Under the pieces are notes generated by a model. It ran no database searches and was not told where the DNA came from. It saw nothing but the letters and a program-made list of their open reading frames with translations. From assembly GCF_900163625.1 (NCBI RefSeq), contig NZ_FUIE01000032.1, positions 1-59,903 of the forward strand: a stretch of 59,903 bases of DNA, read 5' to 3'. The DNA comes from Brevundimonas diminuta 3F5N. Lineage in GTDB: Bacteria; Pseudomonadota; Alphaproteobacteria; Caulobacterales; Caulobacteraceae. The translations under genes and the position numbers were made by a program. Shown one piece after another: positions 16,454-25,346 of this stretch (its first letter is position 1; each line of letters opens with the position of its first letter).

Positions 16454-18121
16454 TCAGCGCCCTCCTTGCGCCTCTCCCCGTTCGGCTTTTTGCCGATCGA
16501 CCATGGCCCGCACGTCGGCCAACAAGGCCGGCGCGTCGTAGGCGACCCCGCGCGCCACCGTCCAACGCACGCCGCCGACCGTCTCGATGCGGTTTTCGGG
16601 GCTCAGGCGCTCATGTCCGGTGCCGTAAAGGGTCTTGAAATTGGCCAGCGGGTTCTCGGTCGTGATGACCAGATCCGCGCTCATGCCGGGCCGCACGATG
16701 CCGAAGGTCGGCGCCTTGCCGGTCGGTTCGGCCAGGGTCGTCGCCCCGTCCATCGTCGCGGCGCGCACGATCTCCAGCGGATGGAAGCCCGCCTCCTGCA
16801 GCAGCTCCAGCTCCTCGATGTAGCCGAAGCCGTACAGCTTCCAGATGAAGCCCGAGTCCGAGCCCACCGTCACCCGACCGCCGACCTTCTTGTAGTCGTT
16901 CACCAGCCGCATGAACCGCTCGTAGAAGCGGCGCCACGCCACTTCGTTCGAGGTCGTCCAGTCGAAGAAGTAGCTGCCGTGATTGTCGCGCGTGGACTGG
17001 AAATAGTCCGCCAGCGCCGGCAGCGTATAGGTCTGGTGCCAGGGCGCGTTGCGCGCCCGCATCAGGTCGCGCGACGCCGCATAGATGGTCATCGTCGGAT
17101 CGAAGACGACGCCCGCCTTCTTCTGCGCTTCCAGATAGGCGTACCATTCCGCCGAACCCGGCTCGACCTCGTCCCAGATCTCGGCCGCCTCGCCGAAGCG
17201 CTTCTGCTCGTCGTAGAAGTTGTAGTCGGTCGGATAGTCTTGGATCGTCCGCCCGCCCAGCAGCGACTCGAAGTGGCCGTAGAAATGGGTGATGGTTCCC
17301 AGGCCCGCCGCCGCCAGCTGTTCGGCGTTCAGCTGGGCCACGCCCGGCTGGGCGATGTGGGCCACCGTACCCATGTGGTTCTTCTTGGCCTCGTCGATGG
17401 CGGCCAGGACCACCTCGGGCGTCTCGTCGCCGCGCAGGAAGAATTTGATCCCGTCCACGCCGTTGGCGGCGCCCCAGCGCACCCATTCGCGCGCCATTTC
17501 GGGGTTGCGGATGCGGCCGCGCGACCAGCCCGAACCGAGCGTCTGATAGTTGAAGATGCGCGGGGCGACGATCTCGCCCCTGGCCGAACGGGCCTTCTCC
17601 GACACGGCGATGTCGTGCGGCGCCAGGCTGACGCCGCGCACCGTGGTCACGCCGTGGGCCAGCCACAGCTTGTAGACATACTCCAGGTCCGGCGCCTTCT
17701 GCGGGCTGCCGCCGTGGGCGTGGGCGTCGACGAAGCCGGGCATGACGTACATGCCGCGCGCATCGATCTCATGCGCCGCGTTCAGCGGCGGGCGCCCCTC
17801 GCGCTCGGGCAGGCCGGGCCATCCGGCCTGGATGACATCCGTGATCTTGTCGTTCTCGATGACGATGTCGACGGGCCCCATGGGCGGCGCGCCCGTGCCG
17901 TCGATCAGCATCGCGCCGCGCACCACCATCAGCGGGTAAGGGCCGAAACCTTCATCGGCGCGGCGCGGCGGCGCCGGATTGAGGGTGGCGCGCGCGGGCG
18001 CCGCCTGCGCTTGGGCCTGAGCCGCAACCGCGCTCGGCATTCCCGCCCCCAACAGGAGCGCAGCCGCACACGCCGCACCGGCGCCCTTGAAGATAGCCTT
18101 CACCCCAACCGTCGTCCGCAA
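16454..18121 (-). CDS. Exported amidohydrolase
   Basis: The 555-residue protein is an amidohydrolase-superfamily metal hydrolase, related to imidazolonepropionase-like and prolidase-like exported enzymes. A signal peptide precedes the mature part. The first metal site is VDAHAHGG (H134, H136); later sites include MGTVAHIAQPG, ITHFYGHFE and VGSDSGFIWK. The ADLVITTENPLANF segment near the end is typical. The start is TTG at 18121: GGGAGGG lies seven bases upstream, and no ATG fits. It is the first gene of the minus-strand group with the receptor and DUF885 genes, and divergent from the permease. Confidence 0.85.
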   Translation of the reverse strand: MRTTVGVKAIFKGAGAACAAALLLGAGMPSAVAAQAQAQAAPARATLNPAPPRRADEGFGPYPLMVVRGAMLIDGTGAPPMGPVDIVIENDKITDVIQAGWPGLPEREGRPPLNAAHEIDARGMYVMPGFVDAHAHGGSPQKAPDLEYVYKLWLAHGVTTVRGVSLAPHDIAVSEKARSARGEIVAPRIFNYQTLGSGWSRGRIRNPEMAREWVRWGAANGVDGIKFFLRGDETPEVVLAAIDEAKKNHMGTVAHIAQPGVAQLNAEQLAAAGLGTITHFYGHFESLLGGRTIQDYPTDYNFYDEQKRFGEAAEIWDEVEPGSAEWYAYLEAQKKAGVVFDPTMTIYAASRDLMRARNAPWHQTYTLPALADYFQSTRDNHGSYFFDWTTSNEVAWRRFYERFMRLVNDYKKVGGRVTVGSDSGFIWKLYGFGYIEELELLQEAGFHPLEIVRAATMDGATTLAEPTGKAPTFGIVRPGMSADLVITTENPLANFKTLYGTGHERLSPENRIETVGGVRWTVARGVAYDAPALLADVRAMVDRQKAERGEAQGGR

Positions 18122-18506
18122 GCTGCAATCCCTCCCAAGATTGGGGGCCGAAGCCCCTGCAAGCGCCTGTCCGGCGCCTGGCCGGTCCTTGAATCGCTAG
18201 CACCCCGAAGGAAGCATGAGCTTCGGATATTGCCGGTACGACGAAATATAATTCACACGAACGTCGAAAAACTGAGCCATCTTCGAAATACGCTTTTTCA
18301 GGTCAAATGCGGGATCGAAGCGTTGTTTCTGCGGCAAATCTGAATTTATGATCCAATGATCAGGATATGAAGCGGCCTTTCAGGGTCGTTTTTTCTGTTG
18401 CGGCATAGCTTGGTTGACCCAAGGCTGCGCCAATAATGCTACGGAAAAACACCGTTATTCCGAATATTTTTACATTCGCCGTCAAGGGCCGCCTGGGGGA
18501 AGACGC
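18122..18506. other. AT-richer divergent intergenic region (385 bp)
   Basis: This gap separates the amidohydrolase and permease starts. From about 18230 to 18480 it is visibly richer in A and T than its surroundings, with clusters such as ATATTTTTA, and contains short imperfect dyads. I see no open reading frame of note and no RNA structure that I recognise. It most likely holds both promoters and, given the nearby Lrp gene, AT-rich Lrp-type sites; the latter is inference. Confidence 0.5.
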
Positions 18507-19907
18507 ATGAGTTTCGTGACACGCCGCAAGGCCCTGCCTGCGCTGGGAGGGCCGCCCAAGGCTCATGGGCTGAAGCCCACCCTGTCCTGGCCGCATCTGG
18601 TCGCTCTGGGCGTCGGCGCCATCGTCGGCACCGGCATCTACACTCTGATCGGCGTCGGGGCGGAGCGGGCCGGACCAGCGGTCATGCTGGCCTTCGTCAT
18701 CGCGGGGATCGTCTGCGTCTGCGCCGCCCTGGCCTACGCCGAGCTGGCGACCATGATCCCGGAGTCGGGTTCGGCCTACACCTATTCCTACACCACCCTG
18801 GGCGAGGGCGCGGCCTGGATGGTCGGGTGGAGCCTGATCCTGGAATACACCGTGGTCTGTTCGGCCGTGGCTGTCGGCTGGGCGGGTTATTTCTCGGGCA
18901 TGATGGAGGGAATTGGCATGGGCCTGCCCGCCATGCTGACCTCAGCCCCGTCGCAAGGCGGCATCGTCAACCTGCCGGCCGTGATCATCGTCGCCGCCGT
19001 GGCGGGTCTGCTGGTCGCCGGCACCAAGGAAAGCGCCTCGATCAACGCCGTGCTGGTGGTGGTCAAGATCGCCGCCCTGATCGCCTTCGTGGCGATCGCC
19101 CTGCCCCACTTCAATCCGGCCAACCTCAAGCCCTTCATGCCCTACGGCTTCTCGCACGGCGTCGGCGCCGAGATGGGCGTGATGGCGGCGGCGGCCATCA
19201 TCTTCTTCGCCTTCTACGGCTTCGACGCCGTGGCCACGGCGGCGGAAGAGACCCGCAATCCCGCCCGCGACCTGACCATCGGCATCATCGGTTCGATGGT
19301 GGCCTGCGTCATCATCTACATGGCCGTGGCCATCGCCGCCCTGGGCGCCATGCCCTTCACCGACTTCATGAAGTCGCCCGAGCCCCTCTCCCACATCATC
19401 CGCACCGTCGGGTCCGACCTGTGGGCCACCCTGATCGCAGGGGCGGCGGTCGTGGCCCTGCCCACCGTCATCCTGGCCTTCATGTTCGGCCAGAGCCGCA
19501 TCTTCTTCGTCATGGCCCGCGACGGCCTGCTGCCGCGCAGCCTGGCCCATGTGTCCGAGCGTTCGGGCGGGCCAGTGCGCGTGACGGCGGGCACCGCCGT
19601 GCTGATGGCGATCATCGCCGGCTTCATTCCGCTGGGCGACCTGGCCGCCCTGGCCAACGCCGGGACGCTGGTGGCCTTCGCCTCGGTCGGCCTGTGCCTG
19701 ATCGTGCTGCGCCGCCGCGAGCCGGGCCGGCCGCGCGTCTTCCGCGCCCCGGTGTGGTGGCTGGTCGGGCCGGTGGCCATCGCCGGCTGCATCTATCTGT
19801 TCTTCAGCCTGCCCGCTTCGACCCAGATCAACTTCGTCATCTGGAACGTGATCGGGGTGGCGGTCTATCTGCTGTACAGCCGCCGCAACAGCCTGCTGAA
19901 CGGCTAA
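18507..19907 (+). CDS. APC-family amino-acid permease
   Basis: The 466-residue inner-membrane protein has about twelve helices and APC-superfamily signatures: GVGAIVGTGIYTLIGVGAER in helix 1, AYAELATMIPESGSAYTYSY in helix 3 and FFAFYGFDAVATAAEETRNP in helix 6. It resembles the cationic amino-acid transporter branch (CAT/YfnA-like). It would carry amino acids released from peptides. GGGGGAAG precedes the ATG at 18507; upstream in-frame residues are not conserved-looking. It is divergent from the amidohydrolase gene and ends in a strong terminator. Confidence 0.9.
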   Translation: MSFVTRRKALPALGGPPKAHGLKPTLSWPHLVALGVGAIVGTGIYTLIGVGAERAGPAVMLAFVIAGIVCVCAALAYAELATMIPESGSAYTYSYTTLGEGAAWMVGWSLILEYTVVCSAVAVGWAGYFSGMMEGIGMGLPAMLTSAPSQGGIVNLPAVIIVAAVAGLLVAGTKESASINAVLVVVKIAALIAFVAIALPHFNPANLKPFMPYGFSHGVGAEMGVMAAAAIIFFAFYGFDAVATAAEETRNPARDLTIGIIGSMVACVIIYMAVAIAALGAMPFTDFMKSPEPLSHIIRTVGSDLWATLIAGAAVVALPTVILAFMFGQSRIFFVMARDGLLPRSLAHVSERSGGPVRVTAGTAVLMAIIAGFIPLGDLAALANAGTLVAFASVGLCLIVLRRREPGRPRVFRAPVWWLVGPVAIAGCIYLFFSLPASTQINFVIWNVIGVAVYLLYSRRNSLLNG

Positions 19908-19913
19908 AGCAAA

Positions 19914-19945
19914 GGGCGCCGAGGCTGACCTCGGCGCCCTTTTTT
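19914..19945 (+). terminator. Intrinsic terminator of the permease gene
   Basis: An 11-bp perfect stem (GGGCGCCGAGG / CCTCGGCGCCC) with a CTGA loop is followed by six T. It starts six bases after the permease stop. The A-run on its left could also serve the convergent GGDEF gene. Confidence 0.92.
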
Positions 19946-19952
19946 CAATTCT

Positions 19953-20684
19953 TCAGCGCGTCGCTTCAGGCCGCGCCTTCTTCCTTAGCCACATGGCCGC
20001 GTCGGCTTCGGACAGCCAGACCTCCGCGTCCGTCTGAGCCGCATAGGCGCGCACGCCGAACGAGCCGCCCAGCGCTACCCGCGTCTCGTCCCAGACGAAG
20101 CCTTCGCTCTCCAGCGCCTCGCTGAGCCGCCGCGCCTTCTCGCGCCCTTCCTCCGCGCCTGCATTCATCAGCACCACGGTGAACTCGTCCCCACCCATGC
20201 GGCCGACGGCGTCGGATTCGCGCACGTTCGCCAGCAATAGCTCCGCCACGGCGATCAGAGCCGCATCCCCCGCCGCATGGCCCAGGCGGTCGTTGATTCC
20301 CTTGAAGCCGTCCAGATCGAGATACAGCAACGACGCTTCAACCCCGTGGCGGCGGCAATAGGCCAGATTGCGCGCCAGCACCGTCATGAAGCCGCGCCGG
20401 TTCAGCGCGGGCGTCAGCACGTCGTGGTCAGCCAGAGCCTCAGCCCGCTCCGCCCGTTCGGTCAGAGCCGCCACTTCGGCGCGCAGGCGCGCGATCTCGG
20501 CGTGCAATTCCGCATCGGCGCCCGCAGCGGTCGTCTGTTCGGCCAGGTGGTTCAAGGCGGGCTCCGGCGTCGCATTTCCGGCCGACTCAAGGCCCCGCGA
20601 CGCGCCGGAGTCTAGCGTCCTCGGTTGCGGGCGCAACGCGGGTGCTGTAACGGGCCGCTTTCCGCTTGGGGAGCCTTTGCGCAT
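19953..20684 (-). CDS. GGDEF diguanylate cyclase, soluble
   Basis: The protein (243 residues from the ATG at 20684) carries a coiled-coil segment ([20 protein letters not shown]) followed by a GGDEF domain: [33 protein letters not shown] and an intact GRMGGDEF active site. It should make cyclic di-GMP. No sensor or membrane segment is visible. The start is uncertain: the ATG at 20684 overlaps the purE ATG by two bases on the opposite strand, and a TTG at 20555 with GGAG six bases upstream would give a shorter protein that leaves room for the purE promoter. Confidence 0.85.
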   Translation of the reverse strand: MRKGSPSGKRPVTAPALRPQPRTLDSGASRGLESAGNATPEPALNHLAEQTTAAGADAELHAEIARLRAEVAALTERAERAEALADHDVLTPALNRRGFMTVLARNLAYCRRHGVEASLLYLDLDGFKGINDRLGHAAGDAALIAVAELLLANVRESDAVGRMGGDEFTVVLMNAGAEEGREKARRLSEALESEGFVWDETRVALGGSFGVRAYAAQTDAEVWLSEADAAMWLRKKARPEATR

Positions 20685-21189
20685 GACCGCCTCCACGCCG
20701 CCCGTTTCAACGACTCCGGTCGCAATCATCATGGGCAGCCGCTCGGACTGGCCCACGATGAAGCTGGCCGCCGACCGCCTGGACCAACTGGGCGTCGCCT
20801 GGGAGGCCAAGGTCGTCAGCGCGCACCGCACGCCCCAGCGTCTCTATGACTTCGCCACGACGGCCAAGGACAAGGGCTTCAAGGTCGTCATCGCCGGCGC
20901 AGGCGGCGCGGCCCACCTCCCCGGCATGGCCGCATCGATGACCGATCTGCCGGTGCTGGGCGTGCCGGTCCAGTCCAAGGCGCTGAAGGGCCTCGATTCC
21001 TTGCTCTCCATCGCCCAGATGCCCGGCGGCGTGCCCGTCGCCACCCTGGCCATCGGCGAGGCGGGCGCCGCCAACGCGGGCATCCTGGCGGCGCAGATCC
21101 TGGCCCTGGCCGATCCCGCCCTGGCCGAGCGCCTGTCGGCCTTCCGCGCCGCCCAGACCGAATCCGTCGCCGAAAGCGTCGAGGACTGA
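20683..21189 (+). CDS. purE: N5-carboxyaminoimidazole ribonucleotide mutase
   Basis: The 168-residue class I PurE rearranges N5-CAIR to CAIR in purine synthesis. The signature [20 protein letters not shown] and [20 protein letters not shown] are present, as are [11 protein letters not shown] and [26 protein letters not shown] lies nine bases before the ATG. Its stop overlaps the purK start (TGATG), so the pair is translationally coupled, as in most bacteria. Confidence 0.96.
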   Translation: MTASTPPVSTTPVAIIMGSRSDWPTMKLAADRLDQLGVAWEAKVVSAHRTPQRLYDFATTAKDKGFKVVIAGAGGAAHLPGMAASMTDLPVLGVPVQSKALKGLDSLLSIAQMPGGVPVATLAIGEAGAANAGILAAQILALADPALAERLSAFRAAQTESVAESVED

Positions 21190-22271
21190 TGCCCGATCTT
21201 CCCCTGCCCCCCGGTTCGACCCTTGGCATTCTCGGCGGGGGCCAGTTGGGCCGGATGCTGAGCCAGGCCGCCTCGCGTCTGGGCTTCGACGTGGTGATCC
21301 TTGACCCCCAGCCCGACAGCCCGGCCGCCCGCGTCTCGCGCGCCCAGATCACCGCCCCCTATGACGATCCCGACGCCCTGCAGGCGCTGGGCCGTCTGTG
21401 CGACGTCGTCACCTTCGAATTCGAGAACGTTCCCGCCGCCTCGGTCGAGACCCTGGCCGAAGCGGGCGCCCTGGTCGCGCCGGGACCGACGGCTCTCGCC
21501 GTGGCGCAGGACCGGGTGGACGAGAAGACCTATCTCAACGCCGTCGGCGCCCCGACCGTGGCCTTCGCCGCCGTGACGACGCTGGACGACCTGACCGCCG
21601 CCATCGAACGCCTAGGCCTGCCCGCCCTGCTGAAGACCCGCCGCGAGGGCTATGACGGCAAGGGCCAGGTCTGGATCCGCAACGCCGCCGACGCCGAAGC
21701 CGCCTTCGACGCCATCGGCCGCCGCCCCGCCGTACTTGAGGCCGCCGCCGTGTTCCAGCGGGAGCTGTCGGTCATCGCCGCGCGCGGCCGCGACGGCGCC
21801 GTCGCCGTCTATCCCCTGGGCGAGAACGTCCACAAGAACGGGGTGCTGAAGACCACCACCGCCCCCGCCGCCGTCGACCCGGCCACGCAAGCGCGCGCCG
21901 AACAGATCGCCGCCGCCGTTCTGGACGGCCTCGACTACATCGGCGTCATGGGCATCGAACTGTTCGACATGGGGAACAGCGAACTGCTGGTGAACGAGGT
22001 CGCCCCGCGCGTCCACAACACCGGCCACTGGACCCAGGACGGCTGCATCTGCGACCAGTTCGAGCAGCACGTCCGCGCCGTCGTCGGCTGGCCCCTGGGC
22101 CCGACACAGGCCCACGCCCGCGTCGAGATGACCAATCTGCTGGGCGCCGAGATCGAGGACTGGCGCGCCCTGGCCGCCCAGCCCGACGCCCGCCTGCACC
22201 TCTACGGCAAGCACGACGCCCGGCCGGGGCGGAAGATGGCGCACATGAACCGCATTCTGTCGCTCGGCTAG
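21189..22271 (+). CDS. purK: N5-carboxyaminoimidazole ribonucleotide synthase
   Basis: The 360-residue ATP-grasp enzyme carboxylates AIR to N5-CAIR, feeding PurE. It begins with the family segment LGILGGGQLGRMLSQAASRL. ATP-grasp elements include LPALLKTRREGYDGKGQVWI, and the C-terminal VNEVAPRVHNTGHWT is diagnostic. Length is normal. It is coupled to purE and converges on the small exported-protein gene with a one-base gap and no terminator between. Confidence 0.96.
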   Translation: MPDLPLPPGSTLGILGGGQLGRMLSQAASRLGFDVVILDPQPDSPAARVSRAQITAPYDDPDALQALGRLCDVVTFEFENVPAASVETLAEAGALVAPGPTALAVAQDRVDEKTYLNAVGAPTVAFAAVTTLDDLTAAIERLGLPALLKTRREGYDGKGQVWIRNAADAEAAFDAIGRRPAVLEAAAVFQRELSVIAARGRDGAVAVYPLGENVHKNGVLKTTTAPAAVDPATQARAEQIAAAVLDGLDYIGVMGIELFDMGNSELLVNEVAPRVHNTGHWTQDGCICDQFEQHVRAVVGWPLGPTQAHARVEMTNLLGAEIEDWRALAAQPDARLHLYGKHDARPGRKMAHMNRILSLG

Positions 22272-22272
22272 A

Positions 22273-22677
22273 TCAAGGCTGCTCCACGCAGAGCCGATCC
22301 AGCAGCAGAATCTGGCCCGGATCGGTCGGTTCCACCAGCCCGCTCTCAAGCCTCGAAGAGCGCGCAAACCCCGCAACCTCGCGATAATAGTCGCGCACGC
22401 CTAGCGCCACGAGCCGCTGCTGACAGTCCAAAGTCAGACGCGCGACTATGGTGTTGATCTTGTCGCTCCCCGAAGGCGGCGCCCACCCGCGCATTAACAC
22501 CGTCAGCGTGTCCCCATCTCGCGCCAAAGATCTCTCATCAATAGAGTATTCGAAGGCTCCGACAGCCCCAACCTCTCGCCACTGAACCGCGTTGGGATCC
22601 GGCAGGATCTGCGCCATGGCCGGGCTGCCAACAAACAGGGCCATCGCCAGAACGACAGCCTTCGCGCGCATCCTCAT
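22273..22677 (-). CDS. Exported hypothetical protein
   Basis: The 134-residue protein has a signal peptide ([20 protein letters not shown], cleavage near AMA-Q) and a mature part of about 110 residues with two cysteines (TLDCQQR and LDRLCVEQP). The pattern [20 protein letters not shown] suggests a small surface-adhesin or lipocalin-like fold, but I do not recognise the family. The ATG overlaps the COQ9 stop (TGATG), so it is translated with COQ9. Confidence 0.7.
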   Translation of the reverse strand: MRMRAKAVVLAMALFVGSPAMAQILPDPNAVQWREVGAVGAFEYSIDERSLARDGDTLTVLMRGWAPPSGSDKINTIVARLTLDCQQRLVALGVRDYYREVAGFARSSRLESGLVEPTDPGQILLLDRLCVEQP

Positions 22678-23345
22678 CAGGCTCCCCTCGCCCCGTAGCG
22701 CAACCGCCCCAGCACGTCGGTGATCGTCCGCACCGGCGCGTCGAAGTCCTTGCCCGCCTTCCACTTCTCGAAGGCCATGACGTTTTCGATGCGGCGGGCG
22801 ACGAAATCTTCCGCCGCCTCGCGCCCGTCGAACCAACGCATGGTCAGGGCGGGGATCAGGATGCCGCCCAGAATCGCCCGCTTGGAGTAATGATTCTGGT
22901 CCGTCGCCGTATCCCCGGCCCAGCGCCACAGGTGATCCGCCGTCTCCCACGCCAGCTTGAAGCCCAGGTCGACGTTGGTCGGCAGGCTGAGGAAGCCCGC
23001 GCACCGCTTAGCCGCCTCGATGTCCTCGGCGCCCGATTCCATCCGCGCCGAGACGGCGGCGGCGATTCGCTCGCGAATCTTCATCGTCGAGGCGGGCGTG
23101 GCCTCCAGCGCCTTCAGCGCGCGCGCGTCATGACGACGCGACAGCAGGACCGCCAGATCGCGCGGGCCGTTGGGCAGCAGCAATTCCTGGTCGCCCAGCG
23201 ACAGGCCGCACGCCTCGCACGCGGCGCGCGTCAGGCGCGCGTTCCAGCCCAGCGCGGGCGCGCGTTCTATGGCCGCGTCCAGAACGGCCTGTTCTGTGCG
23301 GTCGGCCCAATCGCCTTTCGGAGCGGTCTCGGCTGTCTCGGTCAT
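22677..23345 (-). CDS. COQ9 family ubiquinone biosynthesis protein
   Basis: The 222-residue protein matches COQ9, a lipid-binding accessory factor of ubiquinone synthesis with a TetR-like fold. The N-terminal region ([20 protein letters not shown]) corresponds to the pseudo-helix-turn-helix. The core [20 protein letters not shown] and [19 protein letters not shown] is strongly family-like. The start at 23345 excludes a poorly conserved upstream extension that would run through the rpsU region. It is divergent from rpsU. Confidence 0.9.
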   Translation of the reverse strand: MTETAETAPKGDWADRTEQAVLDAAIERAPALGWNARLTRAACEACGLSLGDQELLLPNGPRDLAVLLSRRHDARALKALEATPASTMKIRERIAAAVSARMESGAEDIEAAKRCAGFLSLPTNVDLGFKLAWETADHLWRWAGDTATDQNHYSKRAILGGILIPALTMRWFDGREAAEDFVARRIENVMAFEKWKAGKDFDAPVRTITDVLGRLRYGARGA

Positions 23346-23519
23346 GGGCGGCACGATACGCCCATCCGGCGGGCGTTTCGAGCCATCACGATTAGGCGCG
23401 ACGATCTGGACACGCCCCCCCCGATCATGTATCAGCGCGCCTTCACTTGGGAGGCCTCCTCTCGAGCGTGGTTTTGTTTTGTCTGCCCGTCTCCCTTGGA
23501 AAGGACGCGGCGGGCGGCC

Positions 23520-23526
23520 AAAGGAG
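23520..23526 (+). promoter_or_regulatory. Ribosome binding site of rpsU (selects a CTG start)
   Basis: AAAGGAG lies eight bases before the CTG at 23535. No ATG, GTG or TTG lies at proper spacing, so this site is the main evidence that CTG starts rpsU. Confidence 0.75.
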
Positions 23527-23534
23527 AGAGACCC

Positions 23535-23768
23535 CTGGTTCAGATTTTTGTCCGCGACAACAATGTCGATCAGGCGCTGAAAGCCCTGAAGAAGAAGATG
23601 CAGCGCGAAGGCAGCTTCCGCGAAATGAAGCGTCACGTGCACTTTGAAAAGCCGTCGGAAAAGCGCGCCCGTCAAAAGGCTGAAGCTGTCCGTCGCGCCC
23701 GCAAGCTGGCTCGCAAGCGCGCTCAGCGCGAGGGCCTGCTGCCGGCTCCGAAGGGTCGCGGTCGCTAA
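23535..23768 (+). CDS. rpsU: 30S ribosomal protein S21 (apparent CTG start)
   Basis: The 77-residue protein (L/M)[18 protein letters not shown]... with [20 protein letters not shown] is S21 of alphaproteobacteria, which binds near the anti-Shine-Dalgarno end of 16S rRNA. Family members begin MVQIF; here the codon before VQIF is CTG and a good AAAGGAG lies eight bases upstream. The first ATG inside the gene (residue 22) would delete a conserved part, and upstream in-frame ATGs give a long non-conserved extension. The lysine/arginine-rich C-terminus is usual. A strong terminator follows. Confidence 0.9.
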   Translation: MVQIFVRDNNVDQALKALKKKMQREGSFREMKRHVHFEKPSEKRARQKAEAVRRARKLARKRAQREGLLPAPKGRGR

Positions 23769-23791
23769 GACTCGCTGACGCCTGAAAGATT

Positions 23792-23825
23792 AAAGGCCGC
23801 CCCGGACATCCGGGGCGGCCTTTTC
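23792..23825 (+). terminator. Intrinsic terminator of rpsU
   Basis: A perfect stem of about 14 bp (AAAGGCCGCCCCGG / CCGGGGCGGCCTTT) with an ACAT loop is followed by a T-rich run (TTTTCTTT). It lies 24 bases after the rpsU stop. Confidence 0.92.
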
Positions 23826-23841
23826 TTTGTGTGCTTGTTCT

Positions 23842-23873
23842 CCGCTCATCCCCGCGACCGCCGGGATGAGCGG
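23842..23873. terminator. Hairpin downstream of the ABC permease gene
   Basis: An 11-bp perfect inverted repeat (CCGCTCATCCC / GGGATGAGCGG) with a 10-base loop lies 31 bases beyond the permease stop. No T-run follows on the minus strand. It may be a terminator or a short palindromic repeat. Confidence 0.4.
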
Positions 23874-23903
23874 GAGAGAGGCAAGGCCTCCCTCCCCTAA
23901 ACC

Positions 23904-25346
23904 TCACCGCCCCGTCACAGCGCCCATGAAGCTCTTCCAGCTCAGCTTCACGTCCGACAGGGCGCCCGCGCGGAAGGCGCGGCCGGCCGCCCAGACCATC
24001 AGGGCCGCGAACAGGAACATCCCGATCAGGCCGCCGATGATCTCGATCAGGGGCGGTCCGCTGGGCGCGCGCGCAGCCATGACGAAGGGGGTGAAGGGCG
24101 GGATCAGGCTGATGACCTTCACCACCATGGCGTCCGGGGTGCGGATGGCCATCTGCATGACCAGGATTGGCACGACCAGCACCATCATGATCGGCCCCAT
24201 TAGGGTCTGGGCGTCGCGCGGCGTGTCGCAGAAGGCGCCGATGGCCGCGAACAGCACGGCGTACATCAGATAGCCGCCGACCAGGAACAGCAGGAAGTAG
24301 ACGAACAGGCCGTCCGTCAGCAGCACCGAGCCGATGTCCCGCGCCACATCGGGCACGGTCGCGATCAGGCCGATGGCGCCGATGCCGCCCCAGGCGCCCA
24401 GCACGGCCAGGGTCAGCAGGGCCACGCCCAGCACCTTGCCCGCCAGGATCTCGGTCGCCGAGGCCGAAGACAGCAGCACTTCCAGAATCTTGTTCGACTT
24501 TTCCTCCATCACGCTGTTCAGCAGGATGGAGGCGCCGGTGATGATCAGCGACCACAGGATGAAGCCGACCGCCAGACCGACGATCACCGGCAGTTTGTCG
24601 CGGAACGACACCTCGCCCCCCGACGCCGCGCGCGGCGAGAAGACCGAGACGTCCGGCCGGAACTTCTCCGTGTCCGACACCACCGCAGGATCGATGCCGC
24701 TGGCGACGAAGACGCGGCTGCGGTTGGCGGACTTCAGGGCGTCGCGGATGGCGTCCTCGACCACATCGTCGGTGGCGCGGCCGGTCCAGACACGGGCGCC
24801 GGGCTTGCCCTCGGCCTCGGTCAGGAAGACCACGGCGTTCAGCTTCTCACCCTCGGGCGCGTCCTTGTCGACATAGCGGCGGGCCAGGGCGTCGCGCGCC
24901 TCGCCCGGCGCAGCGGCGGCCAGATCGGCGGGCGCCTCGACCAGTTCAAACGACCGCTTGGGCGTCTTGAAGCCTGCGGCGGCGCGCGGGGCCTCCTTCT
25001 TCAGCGCCTCCAGCCCGGCGTCGAAGCCGCCCTGCTCGGCGGCCTCGCGTACGCGGTCGCCGCCCGCCGTCCCGGCCTCGGGCACGGCGGCCATGCGAAG
25101 GGCGGCGATGTCGGCGCGTCCGCGCTCCCTCTCCAGCGCCTGGCTCACAGCGGCGGCCAGACCGGACCCGGCCGGGGTCTCGTCGATAATGACGGCTTCG
25201 CGCACCGGCTCAGCATGGTTCATCAAGGCGGGAATAGCCCCGCCCAGCACAGCGAACAGCGGGAAGGCCAGCAGCGACAGCCAGAAGCCGACCGTCTTGG
25301 CGTAGGCCAGGAACTCGCGGCGCGCGATCAGAAGAATGCGGTTCAT
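23904..25346 (-). CDS. ABC-2 type permease (NatB-like)
   Basis: The 480-residue membrane protein has one N-terminal helix (VGFWLSLLAFPLFAVLGGAI near residue 20), a periplasmic domain of about 220 residues and five to six C-terminal helices, the NatB/ABC-2 layout. EEKSNKILEVLLSSASATEI is the conserved ABC-2 segment. It pairs with the ATPase encoded just upstream, overlapping by four bases. Such pairs export sodium, drugs or lipids; the substrate is unknown here. Confidence 0.88.
   Translation of the reverse strand: MNRILLIARREFLAYAKTVGFWLSLLAFPLFAVLGGAIPALMNHAEPVREAVIIDETPAGSGLAAAVSQALERERGRADIAALRMAAVPEAGTAGGDRVREAAEQGGFDAGLEALKKEAPRAAAGFKTPKRSFELVEAPADLAAAAPGEARDALARRYVDKDAPEGEKLNAVVFLTEAEGKPGARVWTGRATDDVVEDAIRDALKSANRSRVFVASGIDPAVVSDTEKFRPDVSVFSPRAASGGEVSFRDKLPVIVGLAVGFILWSLIITGASILLNSVMEEKSNKILEVLLSSASATEILAGKVLGVALLTLAVLGAWGGIGAIGLIATVPDVARDIGSVLLTDGLFVYFLLFLVGGYLMYAVLFAAIGAFCDTPRDAQTLMGPIMMVLVVPILVMQMAIRTPDAMVVKVISLIPPFTPFVMAARAPSGPPLIEIIGGLIGMFLFAALMVWAAGRAFRAGALSDVKLSWKSFMGAVTGR

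Noticed and set aside
22890..23534. Long N-terminal extension of S21 from an upstream ATG
   Set aside because: It is antisense to COQ9 and not S21-like; a good ribosome site precedes the CTG at 23535.
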